A stretch of 64,000 nucleotides of DNA, from contig OZ257155.1 in NCBI GenBank assembly GCA_965279355.1, forward strand, positions 2,418,001-2,482,000. The letters run 5' to 3'. A program made the position numbers and the translations under genes. The first letter of the stretch is position 1. Every line of letters begins with the position of its first letter. Positions 8,185-20,800 of the stretch are shown piece by piece. The stretch is from G965279355 sp965279355. Lineage in GTDB: Bacteria > Pseudomonadota > Alphaproteobacteria > CACIAM-22H2. The notes beneath the pieces are model-generated. The model had not been told where the DNA came from and ran no database searches. It worked only from the letters and a program-made list of their open reading frames with translations.

Positions 8185-8652
8185 CCGGTCCGGGCCGGAA
8201 TCGGGTGAGTCGCAGGGGTCGCGGCGATGTCCCGGGCGTCTGATTTAATCCCTAGAAACTGTCGATGATTCATCTTTGATTTTACGCAAAAATGAAGGAA
8301 TTAATAAGAGGTATTTTTCTAAAATACTGTTTATTAGCTTGTTGTTAACCATGTTCAGGGCGGTGCCTCTGTAAACGAAGGGATTTTTCCGGTAGCCGAA
8401 AAGCGGGCCGAAATGGTGGCACCGTATGCTCGGACAGACCTGTGGATGAATATTTTCTTTTTATAGGATTTAAGACTTAAAAACCGCCGCTCCCAAGGCC
8501 CCAAAAGTTAACGAATATGAGCGTTTACGCTTTTGAAATCATAGGCTTATTAGAATTAGGAGATGACCCGTTGCTGTGCTAGAAAAGACGGGTACCTCAC
8601 CGACAGAAGTCGGCGAGCGACGGCGGTAGAAAAATCCGCGTTAGGGGCTTTC
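8185..8652. other. Long AT-rich leader upstream of the giant repeat gene
   Basis: From about 8240 to 8560 the base composition drops well below the rest of the window, with runs such as AATTAATAAGAGG and ATATTTTCTTTTTATAGG. It holds a CtrA-like box (8334-8349), a palindrome TTTAAG-A-CTTAAA (8469-8481), an inverted repeat AGCG-TTTA-CGCT (8520-8531) and a hairpin CCGAC-AGAA-GTCGG (8600-8613). No convincing gene lies here. AT-rich control regions of this kind are common upstream of surface-protein genes; no promoter is assigned. Confidence 0.6.
8334..8349 (+). promoter_or_regulatory. CtrA-like binding box
   Basis: TTAG-CTTGTTG-TTAAC matches the alphaproteobacterial CtrA consensus TTAA-N7-TTAAC at eight of nine fixed positions. 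It lies about 480 bases upstream of the giant gene. CtrA controls motility and surface structures in many alphaproteobacteria, but a single near-match in AT-rich DNA can arise by chance. Confidence 0.3.
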
Positions 8653-8796
8653 ATGATTACCGGAACTGCCGGTAACGACATCAACGTGCTGACGCCTGCC
8701 CGTACCGATGCCTCGCATCGGGCGGTGTCGTGCGTCCATGCGCGGGTTGATGACGTGCCGCGGCACCGATCAACACAGAGGTTTGCGAACGCTTAA
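8653..8796 (+). pseudogene. Decayed copy of the start of the giant repeat gene, or a short leader ORF
   Basis: A 47-residue frame starts MITGTAGNDINVLTPA, nearly the same as the giant protein's MITGTTGNDNITLTPA. The DNA agrees at 25 of the first 27 bases (8653-8679 against 8831-8857), then fades and the frame ends at 8796 in unrelated sequence. It has a better ribosome site (TTAGGGGCTTTC before the ATG) than the giant gene itself. The two frames differ, so they cannot be read through as one. It may be the remnant of a duplicated 5' end, or may be translated as a leader that affects the downstream gene. Confidence 0.55.
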
Positions 8797-8830
8797 GTGA
8801 CGAATGACGTTTGACGACGGGTTACAGCAC

Positions 8831-11800
8831 ATGATTACCGGAACGACCGGTAACGACAACATCACGCTGACACCAGCGCAGAGCAACGAAACCGTTGACC
8901 TGCTCTCGGGCGTCGACGTGCTGACGCTTGCCACGTCGAAGAACAACACCGTCACCGTCAGCAACACCGAAACGATCATCGGCGGCGCCGGCAACGACCG
9001 CGTCACCCTGTCCGGCACGACGCCGACGGGCGCCACGATCGACCTCGGCGGCGGCAACGACACCATCACGCTCTCCAGCGGCACCAACGTCCTGAACGTC
9101 AGCACGTCCGTTGAGTCGATCGAAGGCGGCAGCGGCACCGATACCATCACGCTCTTCGGCACGATGGGTAAGCACGTCCTCGACTTCAACGGCGGCTCGG
9201 ACACGCTGGCCTTCGCCGGAACGAATTTCGACCTGCGCAGCGTCTCGCTCGACAGCGTCAATACGGTCAAGGCCGGCAACTCCGCCGCGACAACGTTCAC
9301 CGTCGACTACGACGATATCGACAACAGCCGCGCCTTCACCGGCAGCTCCGGCAGCGACACGCTCACCGTCGTCGACAGCCGCTTCGACCTGCGCAGCGTC
9401 ACGCTGACCAGCGTCGAGGTGATGAAGGCCGGGGTCAGCACAAACACCACCTTCACGCTCGACACCGGCGACATTCTGGTCGGCAGCTCGGTCCTCGGCA
9501 GTTCCGGCACCGACACGCTGAGCTTCAACAGCGCGACCGTCGATCTGCGCAGCACATCGCTCAGCAGCGTCGAGATCCTCGACTCCCGCTCCGGCTCGGC
9601 GAACACGTTCTATGTCGACCAGTCGGACCTGGCGTCGGGTGGCTCAATCGTCGGCGCCGGTCCCAACGACACGCTGATCGCGGCCGGCACCCAGCTCGAC
9701 CTCAGCAGCACGGCGCTCAACACGATCGATACGGTCAAGGCCGGCACCAGCGCCGCGACCACGATCACCATCGATCAGTCCGATCTCAGCAGCATCAGCC
9801 TGATCCAGGGCAGCTCCGGCGCCGACACACTCGCCATCCGCGGCACCTCGCTCGACCTGCGCAGCGACACGCTGAGCAGCGTCGAGATCATCAAGGTCGG
9901 CAGCAGCAACTCGACCAGCTTCTTCGTCGACACGTCCGATCTCGCCAATGGCGGATCGGTCGTCGGCGGCTCGGGCACCGACACGCTGCAGATCAACAGC
10001 GTCAACTACAACCTGACCAGCACGACGCTCAGCAACGTCGAGGTGCTCAAGGCGGGCTCCGCCAGCGCCACGACGTTCACCGTCGAGCAGGCGGATATCG
10101 GCGTCGGCGGCTCGATCCTCGGCAGCTCCGGCAGCGACGTCCTGATCACCACGAGCACGACGCTCGATCTCAGCAGCACCGCGCTCAGCAGCGTCGAGAC
10201 GCTCAAGGCCGGAACGTCCGCCGCCACCACGTTCACGGTGGATCAGGGCGACCTCGCCGCCAATGCATCGATCACCGGCAGTTCCGGCGTCGACACGCTG
10301 GCGACAGCGGGCACGGCACTCAACCTGACCAGCGCCACGCTGACGTCGGTCGAAGTCCTGAAATCGACCAATACTGCGGGTACCACCTTTACGGTCGATC
10401 CGGCCGATCTCTCCAATGGCGGCTCGGTGCTGGGCAACAGCGGCACCGACACCCTGTCCCTCAAGAGCACCGCCTTCGACCTGACCAGCACGACGCTCAG
10501 CAGCATCGACGTGCTGAAAGCCGGCGTGGCGACGGCGACGACGTTCACCGTCAACGGGACGGATCTCGCCGCCGGCGGCTCGATCCTCGGCAGCAGCGGC
10601 AGCGATACGCTGGCGCTGGTCGGCACGACGCATATCGATCTCTCGAGCACGACCCTTAGCAGCGTCGAGACGATCAAGGCGCAGCTCACCCAGGCGACGT
10701 GGTTCACCGTCGACCAGGCGGACCTGGCGTCGAACGGTTCCATCGTCGCGACCGGCCAGAACGACACGCTGCGAGCCGCGGGCACGACGCTCGACATCAC
10801 CAGCACGACGCTGACCAGCGTCGAGAGCATCGTTGCCGCCAGCAGCGCCGCCACGACATTCACCGTCGATGCGAACGACCTCGCGGCAAACGGCTCGGTC
10901 GTCGGCAGTTCCGGCAACGACACGCTGTCGGTCAAGAACGCGGCGTTCAATCTGACGAGCACCACAACCAGCAGCATCGAGACGCTGAAAGCCGGCGTCT
11001 CCGCGGCAACCACCTTCACCATCGACGCGGCCGACCTCGCCGCGGGCGGCTCGGTGCTCGGCAGTCACGGCAACGACACGCTGACGATCGTCAGCACGGC
11101 GTTCGATCTCAGCAGCACCACCGTCAGCAACATCGAAATCCTCAAGGGCGGCTCGGCGAGTGCCACGACCTTCACGGTCGATGCCGCCGATCTCGCCTCG
11201 GGCGGCTCGGTGCTCGGCAATTCAGGCATCGACACCCTGGTCGCCAGCACCGCGACCCTTGATGTCAGCAGCACGGCCCTCAGCAGCATCGAAATCCTCA
11301 AGGCCGGCACCACGGCCGACACGACGTTCACCGCCGACACCGCCGATCTTACGAACGGCGGCTCGGTGCTCGGCAATTCCGGCACCGACGCCCTGCAGGT
11401 CAACAGCACCGCCCTCGACCTCAGCAGCACGACGCTCAGCAGCGTCGAAGTTCTGAAGGCAGGCTCGGCCGGCGACACCACGATTACCGTCGACACGGCG
11501 GATCTCGCTGCGGGCGGCTCCGTGCTCGGCAATTCCGGAACCGATACGCTGTCGGTGCGCGGCACCCTGCTCGACGTCAGCAGCACGACACTCAGCAGCA
11601 TCGAAATCCTCAAGGCCGCGACCGCGTCGGCGACGACCTTTGTCGTCGACAACGGCGACCTCGCGGATGGCGGCTCGGTCCTGGGCGGCGCCGGCAGCGA
11701 CACGCTGGTTATCAAGACAACCGATTTCAGCATCACCAATACGACACTCAGCAGCATCGAAACGCTGAAGGCAGGCCTTTCCGGCGCCACGACATTCGCG

Positions 11801-14800
11801 GTTCATCAGTCCGACCTCGTCGTGAACGGCTCGATTGTCGGCAGCTCGTCCGACGACACGCTTGTCGCGCTCGACACGCAGCTCAATCTCACCAGCACGA
11901 CGCTGACGAGTGTCGAGACGCTGAAGGCCGGCAATTCGGCGGGCACCACCTTCACCGTCGATGCCAGCGACCTTGCCAATGGCGGCTCGGTGCTGGGCAG
12001 CAGCGGCACCGACACGATCGTTGCCAAGGCGGCCGCGCTCGACCTCAGCAGCACGACGATCAGCAGCATCGAAGTCCTGAAGGCGGGCTCGGCATCGGCG
12101 ACCACCTTTACCGTCGACGGGTCCGATCTGGCGGCGGTCGCCTCGGTCGTCGGCAGTTCCGGCAACGATACGCTGCTCGTCAAGAGCACCGATCTCGACC
12201 TGACCGACACGGCGCTGACCAGCATCGAAACGCTGAAGGCCGGCACGTCGCTGGCGACGACCTTCAAGGTCGATGCGGCGGACCTCGCCAGCAACGGCAC
12301 GGTCCAGGGCAGCAGCGGCAGCGACACCCTGGTCGCGACCAGCACGTCGCTCGACCTGACAAGCACGACCGTCAACAGCGTCGAGACCCTGCAGGTCGGC
12401 ACGACCGCGGGAACGACGCTGACCGTCAACACCGCCGATCTCACGAATGGCGGGTCGGTTCTCGGCAACGCCGGCAACGATACGCTCCTGATCTCCGGCA
12501 CGGCGTTCGATACCAGCAGCCTGACGCTCAGCAGCATCGAAGTGCTCAAGGGCGGCAGCGGCGCCGCCACGACATTCACGGTCGATACGGCCGATCTGGC
12601 CGCCGGCGGCTCGATCCTCGGCAATTCCGGCGTCGACACCCTGCTGATCAAGAGCAGCGCCTTCGATCTCAGCGATACCACGCTGAGCAATGTCGAAGTG
12701 CTCAAGGCCGGGGCGGCCAACACCACCTTCACGCTCGACGATGCCGACCTGATTTCCGGCGGCTCGGTGCTCGGCACGACCGGCACCGATACGCTGCTCG
12801 CCACGACCACGGAACTCGACCTCCGCAGCACGACGCTCAGCAGCGTCGAGGTCCTGAAGGCCGGAACGACCAGCGGCACAAAATTCATCGTCGACAGCGC
12901 CGACCTCGTTGCGGGCGGCTCGGTCATCGGCGGCTCGGGCATCGACACGCTCGTCGCCGGCACGACCTCGATCGATACCGCCAACACGACCCTGAGCGGC
13001 ATCGAAGCCATTCAGGCGGGCGCCTCCGCCGCGACGACCTTCACCGTTACCGCCTCCGATCTCGTGGCGGGCGGTTCGGTCATCGGCAGCAGCGGCAACG
13101 ACACGCTTGCCGTCAAGAGCACAAATATCGACCTGACGAGCACCACGCTCACGGATGTCGAGACGATCAAGGCAGGTCTTGCGACGGCCACGACGTTCAC
13201 CGTCGACGCGGCCGACCTGGTATCAGGTGGCTCGGTCATCGGCAGCAGCGGCAGCGACACGCTGGTTATCAAGAATACGGCGTTCGACCTCACCGGCACC
13301 ACGATCAGCAGCGTCGAGACGCTGAAAGCCGGCAGCACAGGTGCCACGACCTTCACCGTCGACGATGCCGACATGGTGAGTGGCGGCTCGATCGTCGGCA
13401 ACAGCGGCACCGATACGCTGATCAGCAGCGATGATTCGCTGAATCTGGCAAGCACGTCGCTCAGCAGCGTCGAAATCCTCAAGGCCGGCACGACCGATGC
13501 CACCTCGTTCATTATCGACGCGGCCGATCTCGCCGCCGGCGGCTCGATTCTCGGCAACAGCGGCGACGATACGCTGGCTATCCAGAGCACGGCCGTCGAT
13601 CTCGGCAGCACGACCCTCAGCAGCGTCGAGACGATCAAGGCCAACAACAGCAATTCGACGACCTTCACAGTCGATGCCGCCGATCTTGCCAGCGGCGGTT
13701 CGGTCCTCGGCAATGCCGGCACCGATACGCTGGCGCTGAAGAGCACCGATTTCGATCTCGGGGACACCACCCTCAGCAGCGTCGAAGTCCTCAAAGCCGC
13801 CTCTGCGGGCAACACCACATTCAAGCTGGACACCGCCGACCTCCTGGCCGGCGGCTCGGTCATCGGCAACTCCGGTGTCGACACGCTTCTCGCCAACGGC
13901 ACGCCGCTCGATCTCAGCAGCACCGCGCTCAGCAGCGTCGAGATCATCAAGGCCGGCTCCACGCTCGATACCGAATTCATCGTCGACACGGCGGATCTGG
14001 CGTCCGGCGGCTCGGTCATCGGCAATACCGGGACGGACACATTGACCGTCGCCGGCACCGCGCTCAACACGACCAACACGACACTCACCAGCGTCGAGAT
14101 CATCAAGGCCGGCGCCTCGGGTGCCACGAGCTTCACGGTGACGCAGGGCGACCTGGCGTCCGACGGCTCGGTCATCGGTGGCGCCAACAACGATACCCTG
14201 ACATCGGCCAGCACCGCCTTCGATCTGACCAGCACGACGCTGACCAGCGTTGAGGCCCTGACGGCCGGTAAATCGGCGGCCACGACGTTCACGGTCGATA
14301 CCGCCGATCTCGCGGGCCTGAACCTGGTTCAGGGCAGCACCGGCGCCGATACGCTCACGATCAAGACCACGGATTTCGATCTCACCAGCACGACGATCAG
14401 CAGCATCGAGATCCTGAAGGCCGGCAATAGCGACGCCACGACCTTTACGCTGGATACGGCCGACCTCGTCTCCGGCGGCTCCGTGCAGGGCAGCTCCGGC
14501 ATCGACACTCTGCTGTCCAACGGCACGTCGCTGGATCTCAGCAGCACGACGATCAGCAGCATCGAAATCCTGAAGGCCAGCCTGACCGAAGGCACAACGT
14601 TCCAGGTCGACATGGTCGACCTCGTCAATGGCGGCTCGGTGATCGGCGATGCCGGCAGCGACACGCTGGTCGTGAACGGAACCGCGATCGACCTGACCAG
14701 CACGACGCTCGACAGCATCGATACGCTGAAGGCCGGCAATCCGGGCAACACGACATTCACCGTCGACCAGGCCGATCTCGCCTCGGGCGGCTCGGTGCTG

Positions 14801-17800
14801 GGCAATTCCGGCATCGATACGCTGACGGTCAAGGGCACCGATTTCGATCTGAGCGCCACGACGCTCAGCAGCGTCGAACTCCTGAAGGCCAGCACCGCCG
14901 CCGCCACCACATTCACCCTGGATCAGGCCGACCTTGCCGAAAGCGGCACCGTGGCCGGCAGTTCCGGCAACGACATCCTGCTCGCGACGGGCACCAGCCT
15001 CGACCTCAACGCGACGACGCTCAGCAGCGTCGAGATCATCAAGGCCGGCAACAGCGGCGACACGACCTTTACGCTGCGCGACGACCATCTCATCTCCGGC
15101 GGCTCGGTTGTCGGCAGTTCGGGCGACGATACTCTGGCCGTGGGCGGCACCCTGGTCGACCTGCGCAGCACGACGCTCAGCAGCGTCGAAATCCTCGAAG
15201 CCACGACCGCCAACGCGACGAGCTTCATTGTCGACCAGTCCGACCTGGCGAATGGCGGCTCGGTGCTGGGCAATGCGAGCATCGATACGCTGACGGCCGG
15301 CGGCACGTCCCTCGACCTCAGCAGCACGACGCTCAGCAGCGTCGAAACGATCAAGGCCGGCACGGCCGCCGCCACCACCTTCACGGTCGATCAGGACGAT
15401 CTCGCCGATGGCGGCGCGCTGCAGGGCTCGTCGGGTAGCGACACGCTGATCGTCAACGGCACCGGCGTCGACCTCACCAGCAGCACCGTCACCAATGTCG
15501 AGATCCTGAAGGCCGGCACGTCGGCCGCCACGACCTTTACGGTCGATCAGCAGGATCTTGCCCTGGGCGGTTCGGTCCTCGGCAGTTCCGGAACCGATAC
15601 GCTGGTCATCAAGGGCACCGGGTTCGATCTCAGCAGCACGGCTGTCAGCAGCGTCGAAATCCTGCAGACCGGCTCCACCGGCGCCACCACATTCACGGTC
15701 GACAACGCCGACCTGATCAACGGCGGATCGATCCTCGGCTCCGGCCAGGACGACACGCTGACAGTCAGCGGAACCCTGCTCGACCTGGGCGGCACGACGC
15801 TCAGCAGCGTGGAAATCCTCAAGGCCGGTACGGGCAAGAACACAAGCTTCGTCGTCGACGCGGCCGACCTCGCCAGCGGCGGGTCCGTGCAGGGCGATAC
15901 CGGCAGCGATACGCTTATCGCGGACAGCACGGCCCTCGACCTCACCAGCACAACGCTGAGCAGCGTCGAAATCCTCAAGGCCGGCAACTCGGGCGCCACC
16001 ACCTTTACCGTCGATCAGGCCGACCTGCTCGCCGGCGGCTCGGTACAGGGCAGCTCCGGCACCGACACGATCACGACAAACGGCAGCGGTCTCGATTTCA
16101 GCGCCACCACACTGAGCGGCGTGGAAATCATCAAGGCCGGCATTTCCGAAGCAACGACCTTCACCGTCGACAATGGCGACCTCATCAACGGCGGGTCGGT
16201 CATCGGCAGTTCGGGCATCGACACGGTCGCCGCGGCAACCGCGGCGCTCGACCTCGGCAGCACGACGCTCTCCAGCGTCGAGGTCATCCGGGCCGGCACC
16301 GACAACGACACCACGCTGACCGTCGATTCCGGCGATCTGGCCAGCGGCGGCTCGGTCATCGGCGCCCAGGGTACCGACACACTCGTCGTCAACGGCACGC
16401 TGTTCGATCTGACCAGCACGACTCTCAGCAATGTCGAGACCCTCCAGGCGGGGTCCAATGCCGGCACGACGTTCAAGGTCGACGATGCCGACATCCAGAA
16501 CATCACGGTTCTGGGCGGCACCGGCAAGGATACGCTGGCCGCGGGCGGCACCGCCCTGGATCTCGGCAATACGGCGCTCAACAGCATCGAAGTCATCAAG
16601 GCCGGCACCACGGCCGATACGTCGATCACGGTCGATCAGTCAGATCTCGCCAAGAACGGCACAATCGAAGGCAATAGCGGCATCGATACGCTGATCGTCA
16701 AGGACCAGGCGATCGATCTGACCGCGACCACGCTCAGCAGCATCGACGTCATCAAGGCCGGCAATACCGGCGACACGACCTTTACAGTCGATGGCAGCGA
16801 TCTCGCATCCGGCGGCTCGGTTATCGGCAATGCCGGCACGGATACGCTGACGACGACCGGCACGCTGCTCGACACCAGCGGGACGGCGATCAGCAGCGTC
16901 GAGATCCTCGCGGCCGGCGCCAGCGGCGACACGACCTTCAAGGTTGACCAGGGCGACCTCGCGTCCGGCGGCTCCGTCATCGGCGGCGCCGAAGACGACA
17001 CGCTGCTGGTCAACGGCACCTCGCTGGACCTCACGTCGACCACGCTCAGCAGCGTCGAGACGCTGAAGGCCGGGTCGAGCGGCGCCACCACCTTCACGGT
17101 GGACCAGGACGACCTCTCGAACGACCCGTCGGCCGAAACGAAGATTGTCGGCAGCTCCGGCACAGACACGCTGGTGGTCAACGGCACGATTGCCGACCTG
17201 CGCAACACCACGATGACGAGCGTCGAGGTCATCAAGGCGGCCAGCGACGACGACACGACGTTCTTCGTCGACCTCGCGGACCTCGCCTCGGGCGGTTCGG
17301 TCATCGGCGGCGCCGGCAACGACACCCTGCTGATCAATGCGGCCTCGGGCGACCTCAGCAACATCACGCTGACGGGAATCGAGAACATCGAATTCCTCGG
17401 CAATGTCGGCAAGACCTTCACGCTCTCCCTGGATGACATCGCCAAGGGCAAGAGCCTGACCGGCTCGAGCGAACTGGATACCGTTACCCATAACGGCACC
17501 GGCTTCGATCTGAGCAAGATCACCCTCAACAGCGTCGAGGTCATCCGCGGCGGCTCGTCGCTTGGCACGACCTTTACCGTCGACCAGTCGGATCTCGCGA
17601 ATGGCGGCGTCGTCATCGGCAGTTCCGGTACCGACACGCTGGCGGCCAAGGGCACCGCCCTCGACCTCAGCAGCACCGCGCTGACCAGCGTCGAGGTCAT
17701 CAAGGCCGGAACCGCCGCCACCACCATCACGGTGAATCAGAACGACCTGCAGGCCGGCGGTTCGGTCATTGGCAGCGCCGGCAACGATATTCTCAAGGCG

Positions 17801-20800
17801 GCCGGCACGCTGCTCGACCTGCGCAGCAGCACGCTCACCTCGATCGAGACGATCCAGGCGGGAAGCGCCAGCACCACCTTCATGCTCGAGCTGCCTGACA
17901 TCGTGAAGCGCACCGTCGCGGGCGGCGCCGGCAGCGATACGCTGATCGTTCGCGGCACGTCCTTCAATGTCGCCGATACGACCCTCAGCAGCGTCGAAAT
18001 CCTCAAGGCGAGCAGCACCGAGAACACGCTGTTCGACGTCCAGCAGGTCGATCTCGTTGCCAACGGCAGCGTGGTCGGCGGCGCCGGCGACGACACCCTT
18101 TCGATCGCCGGCACGCTGCTCGACCTGCGCAGCACCACGCTGACCAGCGTCGAGGAAATCCGCGCGGCGTTCAATCAGCCGACCACCTTCATCGTCGACC
18201 AGTCGGATCTGCTTTCGGGCGGCATAGTGCGCGGTCTCGACTTCAACGACACGCTGACGGCCGCCGGAACCGAGCTCGACCTGACCAGCACGACGCTGAT
18301 CAACGTCGAAACGCTCAAGGCCGGCACGTCACAGGCGACGACGTTCATCGTCAATCAGGCCGATCTCAACCCGTTTGGCGCGGTCAAGGGCAGTTCCGGC
18401 ATCGATACCATCGAGGCCAAGGGCGGATCGCTCAACCTGAGCGGCACACAGGCTCTCGATATCGAGATCCTCAAGGCCGGATCGAGCAACAACACCGTCT
18501 TCAGCGTAGACCAGGCCGATCTCGCCAAGGGCGGCTCGGTCATCGGCAATTCGGGCTCCGATGTGCTGGTCAATAATGTCGCCTATCTCGACCTGAGCAG
18601 CAGCACGCTCACCAGCGTCGAAACCCTGAAAGCCGGCATCGTCGGCACGAATTTTGTCGTGGATCAGGCCGACCTGGCCTCCGGCGGCCAGGTCATCGGC
18701 ACCACCGGCAACGATACCCTCACGATCAAGGCCACCCTGCTCGACCTGTCCAGCACCACGCTGACCAGCGTCGAAAGTATCGGCACGTTCGCGGTCGGCA
18801 ACACCACCTTCGTGGTCGATCAGGCGGACCTTGCCTCCGGCGGCACCGTATCGGGCAACACCGGCAAGGACACGCTGATCGTCAACGGCACGTCGTTCGA
18901 TCTCACCGAAACGACGCTCAAGAATGTCGAGATCCTCAAGTCCGGATCCTCGGCCAACACGACGTTCACTGTCGACCTGACCGATCTCGCCGTGGCCGGC
19001 TCCGTGGTCGGCAGCAGCGGCAACGACACGCTGATCGTGGCCGGCACCAACTTCAATGTGGCCAGCACGACGCTCAGCAGTGTCGAGACGCTGAAGGCGG
19101 GCGCCAGCACCGACACGAAATTCACCGTCAATCAGGCCGACCTGCTCTCAGGCGGCATGGTTCAGGGTAGCACCGGCACGGATACCCTGGCTGGCGTCGG
19201 CATCATCGATCTCACCAGCACGACGCTCAGCAGCGTCGAGGTGATCGGCGCGGGCGCGGTCGGCGCCTCGACCTGGAAAGTCGACGCGGCGGATCTGATC
19301 AATGGCGGCTCCGTCACCGGCAGTTCGTCGGTCGACACGCTGATCGTCAATGGCACGGCTTTCGACCTCAGCAGCACGACGCTCAGCAGCGTCGAGATCC
19401 TGAAGACCGGTGACGATTCGGCGACGACATTCACCCTCCAGGGCAACGACCTCACGGGCATCAACCTCATCTACGGCAGTTCCGGCACCGACACGCTGGT
19501 CGTCCAGGACAAGGCATTCAACCTCAAGAACGCGACGCTCAGCAGCGTCGAGGTTCTGCAGGCCGGTTCGGCACTGGCTACGACCTTCACGGTCAACCAG
19601 CTCGATCTCGCCAAGGGCGGCTCGGTCCTCGGCAGTTCCGGCACCGACACGCTGCTCACCCTGGAAGGACAGCTCGACCTGCGGTCGACGACCGTTTCCA
19701 GCGTCGAAATCCTCAAGTCCGCGACATCGCTGGCGACGACATTCTCGGTCGATGCCGTCGATCTGGCGCCGGGCGGCGCGGTGCAGGGCAATCTCGGCAG
19801 CGATACGCTGCTCATCACCGGCACGTCGTTCGACACGACCAGCACGACCCTCAGCAGCGTCGAGGTCCTGAAGACCGGCGCCACCACGGCGACGACCTTC
19901 AATGTCGACACCGCGGACCTGGCGTCCGGCGGGTCGGTGATCGGCGGTGCCGGCATCGACACGCTGATCGTCCATGGCTCCGCGCTGGATCTCACCGCGT
20001 CGAGGCTGAGCAGCATCGAAATACTCAAAACCGCCTCGACGACTGGCACGACCTTTACGCTCGACCAGGCAGACCTCGCGATCAACAGTTCGGTCATCGG
20101 CAATACCGGCAACGATACCCTGGTGGTTCGGGACACTCTCCTGGATATCAAGCTGACGTCGCTCAGCAGCATTGAGACGATCAAGGCCGGCAACAGCAAT
20201 TCCACGACATTCAACGTTACCCAGGCCGACCTTCTCTCCGGCGGCACGGTGCAGGGATCGAGCGGCAGCGACACGCTTGCGGTGTTCAGCTCCATCGTGG
20301 ACCTGACCAGCACGACCATGGTCAACGTCGAAACGATCAAGGCGGGAACCGCCGTTCCCACGACCTTCCGCGTCGACCAGGCCGATATCGTACCGGGCAC
20401 CACCATCGAGGGCGCCGGCGGCAAGGATACGCTAATCATCCAGGGCGACGCCTTCGACCTGACGGGCGTCACCCTCAAGAGCATCGATATCCTGAAGGCC
20501 GGGAGCACGGCGGAAACCACCTTCACGGTCGACCAGTCCAACCTCGCCCTCGGCGGATCGGTGGTCGGCGATGCCGGGACCGACACGCTCATGTCCGTCG
20601 GCACGGCGCTTAACCTGACCAGCACCGTGCTGACCAGCGTGGAAGTCCTCAAGGCCGGCGGCAACAGCCCGACCACCTTCACGGTCGACCAGGCCGACCT
20701 CGCCGCGAACGGCTCCGTCCTGGGCAACACCGGCACCGATACGCTGCTGACGAATGCCAGCACGCTCGACCTGCGCAGCACGACGCTCAGCAGTGTCGAG

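Noticed and set aside
8505..8515. Second GTTAAC (near 8508) as another CtrA site
   Set aside because: The sequence seven bases before it is GCCC, not TTAA-like, so only a half-site is present.
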